DNA from: Meiothermus granaticius NBRC 107808
GTDB taxonomy: Bacteria > Deinococcota > Deinococci > Deinococcales > Thermaceae
Assembly: GCF_003574355.1 (NCBI RefSeq)
Contig: NZ_QWLB01000028.1
Coordinates: 1 to 48,974 of the forward strand
Direction: 5' to 3'
Length of the DNA: 48,974 bases
Made by a program: the position numbers and the translations under genes. Numbering within the stretch: position 1 is the stretch's first letter; the number at the start of each line of letters is the position of its first letter. The notes under the pieces were generated by a model. That model saw nothing but the letters and a program-made list of their open reading frames with translations, had not been told where the DNA came from and did not search any database. Below, piece after piece: positions 7,536 to 15,111 of this stretch.

Positions 7536-7859
7536 TCAGCCCCGCCGCAAACCCAGCAATAACCCGGCCACAAAAGCCCCCCCAAAGGGCAGGTTGTTGG
7601 TGAGCAGGGCGATAAGGCCGTTCCAGAGGCTGCGCAGGTTTTCGTTTTGAAAGTAGGGCTCCACGTCGCGCTGGATGCGGGTCCAGTCTACGCTCAGGTA
7701 GCCCAGCGAGGCCAACACCTGCACCACGATGAAGATGATTCCCAAAAAGATCGCCACCCAGCGCCCTACGGTCTTGATGGCATAGCCGGTAGCAAAGCCC
7801 GCGACCCCACCAAAGGTGAGCTGGCCGATGTACGGCTGAATCCAGTCCACACCCGCCAT
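7536..7859 (-). CDS. FUN14 family small membrane protein
   Basis: A 107-residue integral membrane protein with two or three helices. The N-terminal GGVAGFATGYAIK and the following helix ending in SLGYLSVDW match the FUN14 family, whose eukaryotic members (FUNDC1) act at the mitochondrial outer membrane; bacterial and archaeal members have no assigned function. A C-terminal helix is followed by LRRG. The start is ATG at 7859 with a weak ribosome site. Its stop is 8 bases from the convergent slyD stop; it is divergent from the DUF4397 lipoprotein. Confidence 0.75.
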   Translation of the reverse strand: MAGVDWIQPYIGQLTFGGVAGFATGYAIKTVGRWVAIFLGIIFIVVQVLASLGYLSVDWTRIQRDVEPYFQNENLRSLWNGLIALLTNNLPFGGAFVAGLLLGLRRG

Positions 7860-7937
7860 AATGCCACGAAACCTTTAGGGTTATAGGAGAAAACCCCCGG
7901 CTTTAACCTCCTTCGCATAACTCTCAGACTCTTGGGT

Positions 7938-7943
7938 TAGAGT
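7938..7943 (+). promoter_or_regulatory. -10 box of the DUF4397 lipoprotein gene
   Basis: TAGAGT. It is followed by GGAGGT at 7952-7957 and GTG at 7963, so the GTG at 7942, which overlaps the -10 box, is not the start. Confidence 0.5.
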
Positions 7944-7962
7944 GCGGGCGCGGAGGTATCGC

Positions 7963-8664
7963 GTGTTCAGACCCATCGCTCTTCTCTCCATTGCCGCGCT
8001 CGCCCTGGCGGCCTGCGGATCCCTGGACTCCAGCAAGGCCAACATCCGGTTCGTCCATGCCTCACCCGACGCTGGGGCGGTAGACCTTTTCATCAACGGC
8101 ACCAAAGCGGTCTCCGGGTATACCTACACTCAGTTCTCCGGGTACACCGGTTTCACCCAGGGAAATCTGGCGGTGAAGGTTTGCCCGGCCAGCAGCGCCA
8201 CCACCCCCCCGGCCAGCTGCCCGATTGAAACCACCCTCACAGCCAACCCCGGCAAAAGCTACACCATTCTGGCGGTAGGGTCGCTGGCGGGAGGAAACCT
8301 GAGCGCCCTCATCGCCACCGATGACCTCACCGCCCCTTCAGTGGGGGGGCAGTTCAAGCTGCGGGTCATCCAGGCCAACCCGGTGAACACCCCGGTGGAT
8401 GTCTACGTGACCGCCCCCACCACCGACCTCACCACCGTTAGCCCCGCTGTTCCCAGCCTGGCCTATCAAGGCATCACCACGCCCTATTTGGGGATTGCGG
8501 CGGGCTCCTATCGCTTTCGCGTCACCTCGGCCGGAACCCTGAACGTGCTGATTGATTCCGGGACCACGGGTTTTCCCCTTTCCAGCGGCAAAACCTACAC
8601 CGCGGTGGTCGTTCCCCCGGTCGCAAACGTTACCAATGGGCTCATTTTGATGTCAGATAACTAG
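7963..8664 (+). CDS. DUF4397 domain lipoprotein
   Basis: Secreted lipoprotein of 233 residues. A hydrophobic signal with the lipobox LALAAC at residues 13-18 is followed by IRFVHASPDAGAVDLFINGTKAV, the hallmark opening of DUF4397. A second half starting KLRVIQANPVNTPVDVYV repeats the same pattern, so the protein is probably two tandem immunoglobulin-like beta domains. Function of the domain is unknown; it is common in surface proteins. Start GTG at 7963 is set by a GGAGGT site 5 bases upstream. A strong hairpin follows the stop. Confidence 0.87.
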   Translation: MFRPIALLSIAALALAACGSLDSSKANIRFVHASPDAGAVDLFINGTKAVSGYTYTQFSGYTGFTQGNLAVKVCPASSATTPPASCPIETTLTANPGKSYTILAVGSLAGGNLSALIATDDLTAPSVGGQFKLRVIQANPVNTPVDVYVTAPTTDLTTVSPAVPSLAYQGITTPYLGIAAGSYRFRVTSAGTLNVLIDSGTTGFPLSSGKTYTAVVVPPVANVTNGLILMSDN

Positions 8665-8679
8665 GGCCGGCTACGACCT

Positions 8680-8699
8680 GGGCGGGCTTCGGCCCGCCC
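8680..8699. terminator. 8-bp stem with TTCG loop between convergent genes
   Basis: GGGCGGGC-TTCG-GCCCGCCC, a perfect stem with an extra-stable tetraloop, 15 bases after the DUF4397 stop and 25 bases before the stop of the convergent SDR gene. No U-run follows on either strand, so it may be a transcript end-protecting or bidirectional, non-canonical terminator. Confidence 0.6.
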
Positions 8700-8724
8700 T
8701 ACGGCGTTTCCGCGCCCCCTTGCC

Positions 8725-9573
8725 TTATTTACGCCGCCGGGCGGCCTCGAGGGCATCCCACTGCTCCTGAGTCACCGCGTCCAGCACGTTGAACTCTCCC
8801 CCGTTCCAGGCAGTCTCCCCCCCGTCAATGGCCACCACATCCCCGGTGATGAACCCCGCCTGGTCCGAAATGAGGTAGGCTGCCAGGTTGGCCAGCTCAG
8901 CGGGGTCTCCGACCCGGCCCAGCGGGACGCGTTTTTCAAAGAGGGCTTGGATTTCAGGGGTAGGCATCAAGCGCGACCAGGCCCCTTCGGTGGGGAACGG
9001 CCCCGGTGCAATGGCGTTGAGCCGGATGCCGTATTTGCCCCACTCCGCCGCCAGCGATTTGGTCAGGGCCACCACCCCGGCCTTGGCGGCGGCTGAGGGC
9101 ACCACGTACCCTGAGCCCGACTGGGCATAGGTGGTGGCAATGTTCAGGACGGTTCCCCGAATGCCCCGGGCGATCCAGCGCTTCCCCAGCTCGAGGGTGC
9201 AGTAAAACGTCCCGTGCAGCACAATCCCCAGCACCGCGTCCACCGCCCGGTGGGAGAGCCGTTCGGTAGGCGAGATGAAGTTTCCGGCGGCGTTGTTCAC
9301 CAGCACATCCACCTGACCAAACCGCCCCTCCACCGCCTCGATCATCCGCTGCACCGCCTCAGGGTCGCGCACATCGCAAGGGGTGGGGTAGACCTCTCCC
9401 CCGGTCGCCTGCATCATCTCTTGGGCGGCCTGCTCTAGGGTCTCGGCCCGACGGCTGGTGATGGCCAGCTTAGCCCCTAGCTCGAGGAAGCGTGTCGCCA
9501 TCGCCCGCCCCAGGCCTGTGCCGCCTCCTGTAACCAACACCACCTTGTCCTTCAACAGCCCAGGTTGAAACAT
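8725..9573 (-). CDS. 2,4-dienoyl-CoA reductase-like short-chain dehydrogenase
   Basis: NADPH-dependent SDR of the mammalian DECR type, which reduces 2,4-dienoyl-CoA in the breakdown of unsaturated fatty acids. The 282-residue protein has the cofactor loop TGGGTGLG near residue 15-22, NNAAGNF near 93, and YVVPSAAAKAGV near 155-166. As in DECR, the usual YxxxK tyrosine is replaced by serine (SAAAK), and an earlier tyrosine (TTYAQ) can take its place. The C-terminal GGEFN is also DECR-like. ATG at 9573 has TAGAGT 6 bases upstream, the first three bases of which are the stop of the preceding gene. It could support the acyl-CoA dehydrogenase at 4061. Confidence 0.85.
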   Translation of the reverse strand: MFQPGLLKDKVVLVTGGGTGLGRAMATRFLELGAKLAITSRRAETLEQAAQEMMQATGGEVYPTPCDVRDPEAVQRMIEAVEGRFGQVDVLVNNAAGNFISPTERLSHRAVDAVLGIVLHGTFYCTLELGKRWIARGIRGTVLNIATTYAQSGSGYVVPSAAAKAGVVALTKSLAAEWGKYGIRLNAIAPGPFPTEGAWSRLMPTPEIQALFEKRVPLGRVGDPAELANLAAYLISDQAGFITGDVVAIDGGETAWNGGEFNVLDAVTQEQWDALEAARRRK

Positions 9574-9579
9574 GACCCC

Positions 9580-9585
9580 ACTCTA
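9580..9585 (-). promoter_or_regulatory. -10 box of the dienoyl-CoA reductase-like gene
   Basis: TAGAGT on the reverse strand, 6 bases before the ATG at 9573. The stop codon TAG of the upstream lipoprotein gene forms its first half. Confidence 0.55.
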
Positions 9586-10227
9586 CCGCCGGGGATGGGC
9601 CCGGCGATACCACCCGCCCAGCAGCCCCAGGGCCAAGACCAGCAGCAACACCCGATCCCAGCGCAGGATGCGGTATTCAATGTGGTATGTCTTGGCGCCC
9701 ATGGGGTGGATCCTCCAGGTGTAGGTGGTGCCCTCCACCCGGTCAGCGTTGTGGGCGCTGGCCCGTAGCGGGGTTTGGAGCGAGAGCGAGAGCTGGGGGA
9801 GCAGCGCCAGCGAAGCCAACGAGAAAACCTGCCCGGCAGGGGAAAATCCCCCAAGGGCGGGGTTGGGGGGGCCCAGGTTCACCTCGAGCCGGTAGGTCTC
9901 TAGCAGCCACCCCCCATGCCGGGTAAGGCTGAAGCGCTCGTCGGTAAAGGCCCCCGTTCCCAGGTTCAGGCCTCCTGAGCCCCACCCCGGCCCCTTAAGC
10001 GCGCGCCGGGCGCGGATCGCCCCGGCCTGGGGCTCGAGCGTCCAGCCCTGCCCCACCAACCGACCCACCCACCCCTGCAGGATCTCTTGGCCCTGGGGAT
10101 TGCCCGGCTCGGGGGTAAGGGTGAGGATCTGCTCCACCCGGCCCACCCAGTCCACCTTGAGCTCGAGGTTGGCCTGGACGCAGCCGGTCAGGAACCCAAG
10201 GACCAGCAGCCCAAGCACCCTCAGCAT
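9583..10227 (-). CDS. Lipoprotein with C-terminal membrane helix (LppM/DUF3153-like)
   Basis: A 214-residue protein with a lipoprotein signal (LLVLGFLTGC, residues 7-16), an extracytoplasmic beta-rich body, and a C-terminal helix (LLLVLALGLLGGWY) ending in basic RRAHPRR. This layout, and the N-terminal segment ANLELKVDWVGRVEQILTL, resemble LppM/DUF3153 proteins, but the match is only by architecture. ATG at 10227 has TACACT 6 bases upstream. It precedes the SDR gene by 9 bases, yet that gene has its own -10 box. Function unknown. Confidence 0.68.
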   Translation of the reverse strand: MLRVLGLLVLGFLTGCVQANLELKVDWVGRVEQILTLTPEPGNPQGQEILQGWVGRLVGQGWTLEPQAGAIRARRALKGPGWGSGGLNLGTGAFTDERFSLTRHGGWLLETYRLEVNLGPPNPALGGFSPAGQVFSLASLALLPQLSLSLQTPLRASAHNADRVEGTTYTWRIHPMGAKTYHIEYRILRWDRVLLLVLALGLLGGWYRRAHPRR

Positions 10228-10233
10228 GCCTCG

Positions 10234-10239
10234 AGTGTA
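10234..10239 (-). promoter_or_regulatory. -10 box of the LppM-like gene
   Basis: TACACT on the reverse strand, 6 bases before the ATG at 10227. Confidence 0.5.
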
Positions 10240-10280
10240 TCTCTATGGTCATTTGACAAGCCGCCCAGAAGCGTGGGGCT

Positions 10281-10286
10281 TAGACT
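10281..10286 (+). promoter_or_regulatory. -10 box of the membrane GGDEF gene
   Basis: TAGACT, 9 bases before the ATG at 10296; a near-leaderless start. Confidence 0.45.
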
Positions 10287-10295
10287 GAGGCAAAG

Positions 10296-11342
10296 ATGTT
10301 TGGGCTCAGCACCCACACCCTCGAGAACCACCGGCGTCGCATCATCCTGATCATGATGCCGGTAGGGGCCCTGGCTTGTCTGCTGGGGCGCGAGCTGAGC
10401 CATCAGCTCAACCTCTTCGACCTGGTGTTCGAGCCCCTGCTGGCCGCCCTACTGGGCCTTCTGACCCTGCTGATGGGGTTTCGCTGGGTCAGCCTGCGCT
10501 TTGTAGAGGCCGGGCTGGTCTGCATCGTCGCCCTATATCAGCTTCTTGGTTTGGCCTACTTCAGTGTAAAGGGGGACCTGTTTCAGGTGGGCCTCTCGGC
10601 CACCGCGATGTGGTTCCCGGTGCTGTATGCCCTGGCCTATCTGGTGATGAGCCCCGGAGGAGCCGCGGCGTTTTCGCTGGGATATTTCATCCTGGCGCTG
10701 TTGGCCCTTCCGCTAGGGTGGGCTTTCGGGCATCGCTTTAACGGAAGTGTGGTCAACTCGGTGGTGCAGTTTTATCTGGTCAATCTGGTCTACCTCGCCC
10801 TAATTGGATTTTATGCCCGCTACCAGCGCGAGCATGACCGGCTAAAGCGGCTGGCCCACAGCGACCCCTTGACCGGCCTGGCCAACCGCCGCCGGGCTGA
10901 GGAGCTGATCGCACTCGAGCTGATCCGGTCTACCCGCTATGGTCAGCCTTTCTCGGTGCTGGTTTTAGACCTTGACCACTTCAAGCAGGTCAACGACCGC
11001 TACGGCCATGCGGTAGGCGACCAGGTGCTGCGCGAGGTGGGGTTCCGGCTCTCCAAAGCCCTGCGCGAATCCGACGTACTGGCCCGCTGGGGCGGCGAGG
11101 AGTTCTTGGTCTTTGCCCCTAATACCGACCTGCAACAAGCTCAGGCCCTGGCCGAGCGCCTGAGCCAGGCCCTGTCCAGCAAAGCGCTGTGGAACGATCT
11201 CACGGTCTCAGCCAGCATCGGCGTGGCCACCGCCCAGCCCGGAGATACGGTGGAGGAGTTGGTGTCTAGGGCCGACCGGGCCATGTATGAGGCCAAGGCC
11301 CAGGGCCGCAACCGGATCGCGCTGCAATCCGTAGGGGGTTGA
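10296..11342 (+). CDS. Membrane-bound diguanylate cyclase (GGDEF)
   Basis: Makes cyclic di-GMP from two GTP. The N-terminal half (about residues 15-175) has roughly six membrane helices and is probably the sensor. The GGDEF domain follows a short linker: HSDPLTGLANRR near residue 188, LDLDHFKQVNDRYGH near 227, and the active site GGEEF near 268. RESD five residues before it is a good inhibitory I-site, so product feedback is likely. C-terminal ASIGVA and RADRAMYEAKAQGRNR are standard. The signal sensed is unknown. Confidence 0.92.
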   Translation: MFGLSTHTLENHRRRIILIMMPVGALACLLGRELSHQLNLFDLVFEPLLAALLGLLTLLMGFRWVSLRFVEAGLVCIVALYQLLGLAYFSVKGDLFQVGLSATAMWFPVLYALAYLVMSPGGAAAFSLGYFILALLALPLGWAFGHRFNGSVVNSVVQFYLVNLVYLALIGFYARYQREHDRLKRLAHSDPLTGLANRRRAEELIALELIRSTRYGQPFSVLVLDLDHFKQVNDRYGHAVGDQVLREVGFRLSKALRESDVLARWGGEEFLVFAPNTDLQQAQALAERLSQALSSKALWNDLTVSASIGVATAQPGDTVEELVSRADRAMYEAKAQGRNRIALQSVGG

Positions 11343-11370
11343 GGCCCAAAGCAGCCCCCAGGGCTGGGGT

Positions 11371-11772
11371 TCAGGCTCGAGCCAAGGCGTTTTTGGCCCG
11401 CTCCGCCATGCTGTACAGCCGCTCTTTGGTCAGGGGAATTTTGCCCTCCAGGGCCAACCCCTTGCCCTCCTCCCAATGGGCGTGGTAGTGGATATGCCCA
11501 CCCGGAACCCGGAACGATACGTGCTTGAGCTCAGCGTGGCGCGGCGAGACCGAGGCCAAAAAGAAGGGCTCGCCTCGAGCGTCCGAAAGCGAGGCCGCCA
11601 TCACCGTGGTGGGGATCTCGTAGGGACGCTCCATTCGGTAGATGAAGTCCGGGAAATCCGATTCCTTGGTGAACTGCACCCCGTGTTCGGCGGCGTACTC
11701 CTTCATCCAGTCCAGCACCTGAACCCAGGCTTGGTACAGCATCTCATCGTGGTGGTCGTGAGCGGCGCTCAT
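11371..11772 (-). CDS. Conserved hypothetical protein
   Basis: A 133-residue soluble protein. I recognise no family. An acidic/histidine start (MSAAHDHHDEMLYQ) is followed by a helix (VLDWMKEYAAEHG), then a likely beta sheet core (YEIPTTVMAASLSD, PFFLASVSPRHAELKHVSFRV), a His-rich stretch (GGHIHYHAHWEEG) and a C-terminal helix. It may be a YbjN- or PDZ-like small fold, but this is a guess. The ATG at 11772 has TAGACT exactly 7 bases upstream, which rules out the longer 168-residue reading. Confidence 0.75.
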   Translation of the reverse strand: MSAAHDHHDEMLYQAWVQVLDWMKEYAAEHGVQFTKESDFPDFIYRMERPYEIPTTVMAASLSDARGEPFFLASVSPRHAELKHVSFRVPGGHIHYHAHWEEGKGLALEGKIPLTKERLYSMAERAKNALARA

Positions 11773-11779
11773 AAGCGAT

Positions 11780-11785
11780 AGTCTA
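11780..11785 (-). promoter_or_regulatory. -10 box of the hypothetical gene at 11371
   Basis: TAGACT on the reverse strand, 7 bases before the ATG at 11772. Confidence 0.55.
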
Positions 11786-11806
11786 CCGGAAACGCCCAGG
11801 GTGGGG

Positions 11807-12442
11807 TTACAGCCCGAACCAGGTGAACGGATAATAGGCCTCGAGCTCGGCCTTAAAGGGCTGCACCAGCCGGACATTGGCAGGCGGGGCCTGGGGTTTT
11901 TGCAAGGCCACCTGAGGATTGAAGTTGCGGGAGTTAATCTGCCGCAGAATCTCCGCGGGGTCCAGCTTGGGAAGGCCCAGCCCCAGCGCCGCGTACACCT
12001 GTCCCCGCACCCAAGCGTACTCTTGGGCCGAGAAGCCCTGGTTGTTCAGGGCCGCCACCTGGATTCGCTTGGCGTCTACGATCAGCGAACCGGACTCGCG
12101 GAACAAATCCAAGGCTTTGCGGTAGTCCAGGCTGCTCGAGCCGCCCTGGCTCTGGGCGAGCTGGTTGAAGCGGGCCTCGAGCCCCGACCAACGCGCTCCG
12201 AGTTGTTCCTTGACCGCACGTTGCACCCGGATCAGGCGCTCTACCTGGGCTTGGGTGAGCTGGCCGTTCGGGGGCGCGGTATAGGGGTTTTGTCGCTTAA
12301 CGCCTTGATCGAGGGTGATCACCTGGCGGAAGTCGCTCAGCAGGGCCTGAGCCGGGCGAACGATCCAGGTATACGCGGCCCACCCTCCCAGCAAGAGCAG
12401 CACCAAGAACCCCAAACAGCCTATTGTGAGCCAACGGGCCAT
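11807..12442 (-). CDS. Membrane-anchored hypothetical protein
   Basis: A 211-residue protein with one N-terminal helix (LTIGCLGFLVLLLLGGWAAY, residues 5-24) and an extracytoplasmic, mostly helical body rich in Gln. Segments such as QLTQAQVERLIRVQRAVKEQLG and SAQEYAWVRGQVYAALG look amphipathic. No known domain is recognised. The ATG at 12442 is chosen because the membrane helix follows directly and AGAGG lies just upstream; the reading from 12478 adds residues unlike a signal. Divergent from the TPR-GGDEF gene, with 54 bases between them. Confidence 0.7.
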   Translation of the reverse strand: MARWLTIGCLGFLVLLLLGGWAAYTWIVRPAQALLSDFRQVITLDQGVKRQNPYTAPPNGQLTQAQVERLIRVQRAVKEQLGARWSGLEARFNQLAQSQGGSSSLDYRKALDLFRESGSLIVDAKRIQVAALNNQGFSAQEYAWVRGQVYAALGLGLPKLDPAEILRQINSRNFNPQVALQKPQAPPANVRLVQPFKAELEAYYPFTWFGL

Positions 12443-12496
12443 ACCTCTAGAATGGCATAGATCAACCGGCAAGACCACATCTAGGACCCTCAGAGC

Positions 12497-14116
12497 ATGG
12501 ACGCCACCGCCCTAGACCCCCACACCCCACTGGTCTCCGCCCAGCAGGCCCTCGAGGTCGCGCAATCCAGCGGAGACCCCGCCCGCCTGGGCAAAGCCCA
12601 CAACCAACTGGCTCAGGTACAAGCCCTCCAGGGAGAGTTCGTGCAAGCCCTGGGCAACTACCTGGCGGGGCTGGAGCAGAGCCGCCAGGCCGGGCACAAA
12701 GGCCTCGAGGCCTTTGCCCTGGCAGGCATCGCCACGCTGCAACAGAGTCTGGGCAACTCCCAAGAGGCTGCCAAATACTTCCTGCGGGCGCTGGCCTTGG
12801 AGCGCGAAGGCGGGGATCGAGCCAGGGTAGCCCGGCTGCTCAACTGTCTGGGACAGGTCTACCTAGAGACTGGGGACCTGGCCGGAGCCGCCCAGCTCCA
12901 CCGCGAAGCCCTGGAGATTGCCCGTGAAATTCCAGACCGGCCCGGGGAAGCCTCGGCCCTCAGCCACCTGGGGGTGGTGTATGGACGGCTGGGCCGTCAC
13001 CTCGAGGCCATCCAGTTTCACCGCCAAGCCTTGGAGATCGCGAGCGGGTTGGGGCAGCCCCAAACCCAAGCCCTGGTGCTGGGCCATCTGGGGTCTGCCC
13101 TGGCGGCCCAGGGCGATCTGAAGGAGGCCCTGGAGCTGCATTCGCAGGCCCTCGAGCTGTACCGGACCCTGGGCCAGCGGCCCGGTGAGGCCGACGCGCT
13201 GCTGCGGGTGGGGATGGTGCTGCGCGGTTTGGGCCAGTCCGAGGCTGCCCTCCAGACCCTGGGGGCGGCGCGATCCATCGCCCAGGAGCTGGGGGCCAAG
13301 CGCACCCTGGTCGAGGTGTACCAAGCCCTCTCCACCACCTACGAGGCCGCCGGTGACCCAGCCAGCGCGCTGGAGCACCTGAAAACCGCCACCGAGCTCG
13401 AGCGCCGCCTGTTCCAAGAACAAGGAGCCCAGCGCACCGCCGCCCTGCTGGCGGGGTTCCAGATCGAGAAGGTGCGCCAGGAGGCCGAGTTTGAGCGCAT
13501 CAAAAGCGCTGCTTTGGCCGAGGCCCTGGAAAAGGCCCAGGCCGCTGAGCAGGCCGCCCGGCAGGCCGAGAGCGAGCAGACCCGTCTTCTGGAACGCACC
13601 CGGCAGCAGGCCGAAGAGCTCGAGCGCCTGGCCCGGCAAGACCCCCTGACCCGCTTGCACAACCGGCGCTACCTCGAGGAAAACCTCGAGCGCGAGTTCG
13701 CGGCCAGCCGCCGTTACCGCTTCCCCCTGGCGGTGGCTCTGCTGGACATTGACAACTTCAAGCACATCAACGACCGCTTCTCCCACGCTGTTGGCGATGA
13801 TGTGCTGCGGTTGTTGGGCCAGCTCCTGGAAAACAGCCGCCGCGAGACCGATTTCGTAGCCCGCTATGGCGGCGAGGAGTTCGTTTTGGTCTTCCCCCAG
13901 ACCGACCAGGCCGGAGCCCGGATCGCCTGCGAGCGGTTGCGCAGCAAGATCGAACGCTTTGGCTGGCAAACCATTCACCCTGATCTTCAGGTGACGGTGA
14001 GCATCGGCCTGAGCGATGACCCTCAGGCCGCCAACCACGAGAAGCTGCTGGCCCTGGCCGACGAACAGCTCTACGCGGCCAAACGGGCCGGGAAAAACCG
14101 GGTCAAGCCCGAGTAA
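12497..14116 (+). CDS. TPR-repeat diguanylate cyclase (GGDEF)
   Basis: A 539-residue cytoplasmic protein. Residues about 15-325 are a run of six or seven tetratricopeptide repeats (e.g. LGHLGSALAAQGDLKEALELHSQALEL pattern, cut here to fit), a protein-protein interaction surface. A charged coiled coil (about 325-385) links it to a GGDEF domain: RQDPLTRLHNRRYLEE near 384, LLDIDNFKHINDRFSH near 420, active site GGEEF near 463 with an RETD I-site just before it. It has no membrane segment, so activity is probably controlled by a partner protein on the TPRs. Start ATG at 12497; TAGGAC 8 bases before is a weak -10 candidate. Confidence 0.92.
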   Translation: MDATALDPHTPLVSAQQALEVAQSSGDPARLGKAHNQLAQVQALQGEFVQALGNYLAGLEQSRQAGHKGLEAFALAGIATLQQSLGNSQEAAKYFLRALALEREGGDRARVARLLNCLGQVYLETGDLAGAAQLHREALEIAREIPDRPGEASALSHLGVVYGRLGRHLEAIQFHRQALEIASGLGQPQTQALVLGHLGSALAAQGDLKEALELHSQALELYRTLGQRPGEADALLRVGMVLRGLGQSEAALQTLGAARSIAQELGAKRTLVEVYQALSTTYEAAGDPASALEHLKTATELERRLFQEQGAQRTAALLAGFQIEKVRQEAEFERIKSAALAEALEKAQAAEQAARQAESEQTRLLERTRQQAEELERLARQDPLTRLHNRRYLEENLEREFAASRRYRFPLAVALLDIDNFKHINDRFSHAVGDDVLRLLGQLLENSRRETDFVARYGGEEFVLVFPQTDQAGARIACERLRSKIERFGWQTIHPDLQVTVSIGLSDDPQAANHEKLLALADEQLYAAKRAGKNRVKPE

Positions 14117-14119
14117 AGC

Positions 14120-15034
14120 CTATTCATACCCCAGCTCCCGCAGGGCCTCTGGGTCTTTGCGCCAGTTGGGATACACCTTAACCTGAAGCTCCAGGTAGAC
14201 CTTTTTACCCAGGAATACCTCGAGCTGCTTTCGGGCGGCAGCCCCGATCTCCTTGAGCATCCGCCCATCCGAGCCGATCACAATGGGCCGATGCCCCTCG
14301 CGCTCCACATAGATATAAACCAGGATGTAGAACAGGCCCTCACCCCCACCGGCCGGGGGTGGGCGCAGGGTAAACTCCTCGGTTTTGGTGGCGATGGCGT
14401 AGGGCACCTCTTCCTTGAGGCGCTTCATGGCCTCTTCGCGCACAATCTCAGCGGCCCACTCCTCGGGGGTTTGGTCCGCCCGGGCGTGGTTCTCAGGGAA
14501 GAAAAAGGGACCCTCGGGGAGCAGGGCCAGGATCTCCTCGCGCAGATCCGCCACATCCCGTTCGTTCTGGGCGGAGAGGCTGCGGGTTTGCAGGCCAGGC
14601 AATAGCTCGCGGTAGGCCTCTAAGGCGGCCTCCGGGCGCTTGGCCGCATCCACTTTGTTGCCCACGAGAATCACCGGCACCCGCTCCTTAAGCGGCTTGA
14701 GCGCCCGGGCCACCCGCTCGTCCTCTTGGGTGGGGGGATGGCGCAGATCCACCACCCACAGCACCAGGTTCACATCGGCCAGGGCCTCGGTGATCTGGCG
14801 AATCATGTACTCCCCCATGGCGTCTTCAGCCGCGTGCCAACCTGGGGTATCCACGAACACAATCTGGCGGTTGCCCTCGGTGAACACCCCCCGCAGGCGC
14901 TTGCGGGTGGTTTGGGGCTTGGGGCTGATGGGGGCTGCTTTTACCCCAAGCAGGGCATTGAGCAGGGTGGATTTGCCCACGTTGGGCTTCCCCACCAGGG
15001 CCACGAAGCCGGAATAGGTGGTTGGTTCGCTCAC
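14120..15034 (-). CDS. era: GTPase Era
   Basis: Essential GTPase that binds 16S rRNA during 30S ribosome assembly. The 304-residue protein carries G1 GKPNVGKST near residue 12-20, the switch region PQTTRKR near 40, G3 DTPGW near 61, G4 NKVD near 126, and a C-terminal KH domain with the [19 protein letters not shown] pattern near 250. Length is standard. The GTG at 15034 is chosen because TATACT lies 6 bases upstream; the reading from 15079 crosses that promoter. Its stop is 3 bases from the convergent TPR-GGDEF stop. Confidence 0.95.
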   Translation of the reverse strand: MSEPTTYSGFVALVGKPNVGKSTLLNALLGVKAAPISPKPQTTRKRLRGVFTEGNRQIVFVDTPGWHAAEDAMGEYMIRQITEALADVNLVLWVVDLRHPPTQEDERVARALKPLKERVPVILVGNKVDAAKRPEAALEAYRELLPGLQTRSLSAQNERDVADLREEILALLPEGPFFFPENHARADQTPEEWAAEIVREEAMKRLKEEVPYAIATKTEEFTLRPPPAGGGEGLFYILVYIYVEREGHRPIVIGSDGRMLKEIGAAARKQLEVFLGKKVYLELQVKVYPNWRKDPEALRELGYE

Positions 15035-15040
15035 GCCTTC

Positions 15041-15046
15041 AGTATA
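15041..15046 (-). promoter_or_regulatory. -10 box of era
   Basis: TATACT on the reverse strand, 6 bases before the GTG at 15034. Confidence 0.6.
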
Positions 15047-15087
15047 GGGGTGGGTTGGATTTGAGGGCTCCAAGGCCACGGAGATGC

Positions 15088-15093
15088 TACAGT
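15088..15093 (+). promoter_or_regulatory. Possible -10 box of dprA
   Basis: TACAGT, 18 bases before the ATG at 15112. It would give a leader of about 12 bases without a clear ribosome site, so support is weak. Confidence 0.3.
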
Positions 15094-15111
15094 CATACCC
15101 AACTTGGCCCT

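Noticed and set aside
12863-14038. 391-codon frame opposite the TPR-GGDEF gene
   Set aside because: Gly/Leu/Gln-rich mirror of the TPR repeats; no domain, no start signal.
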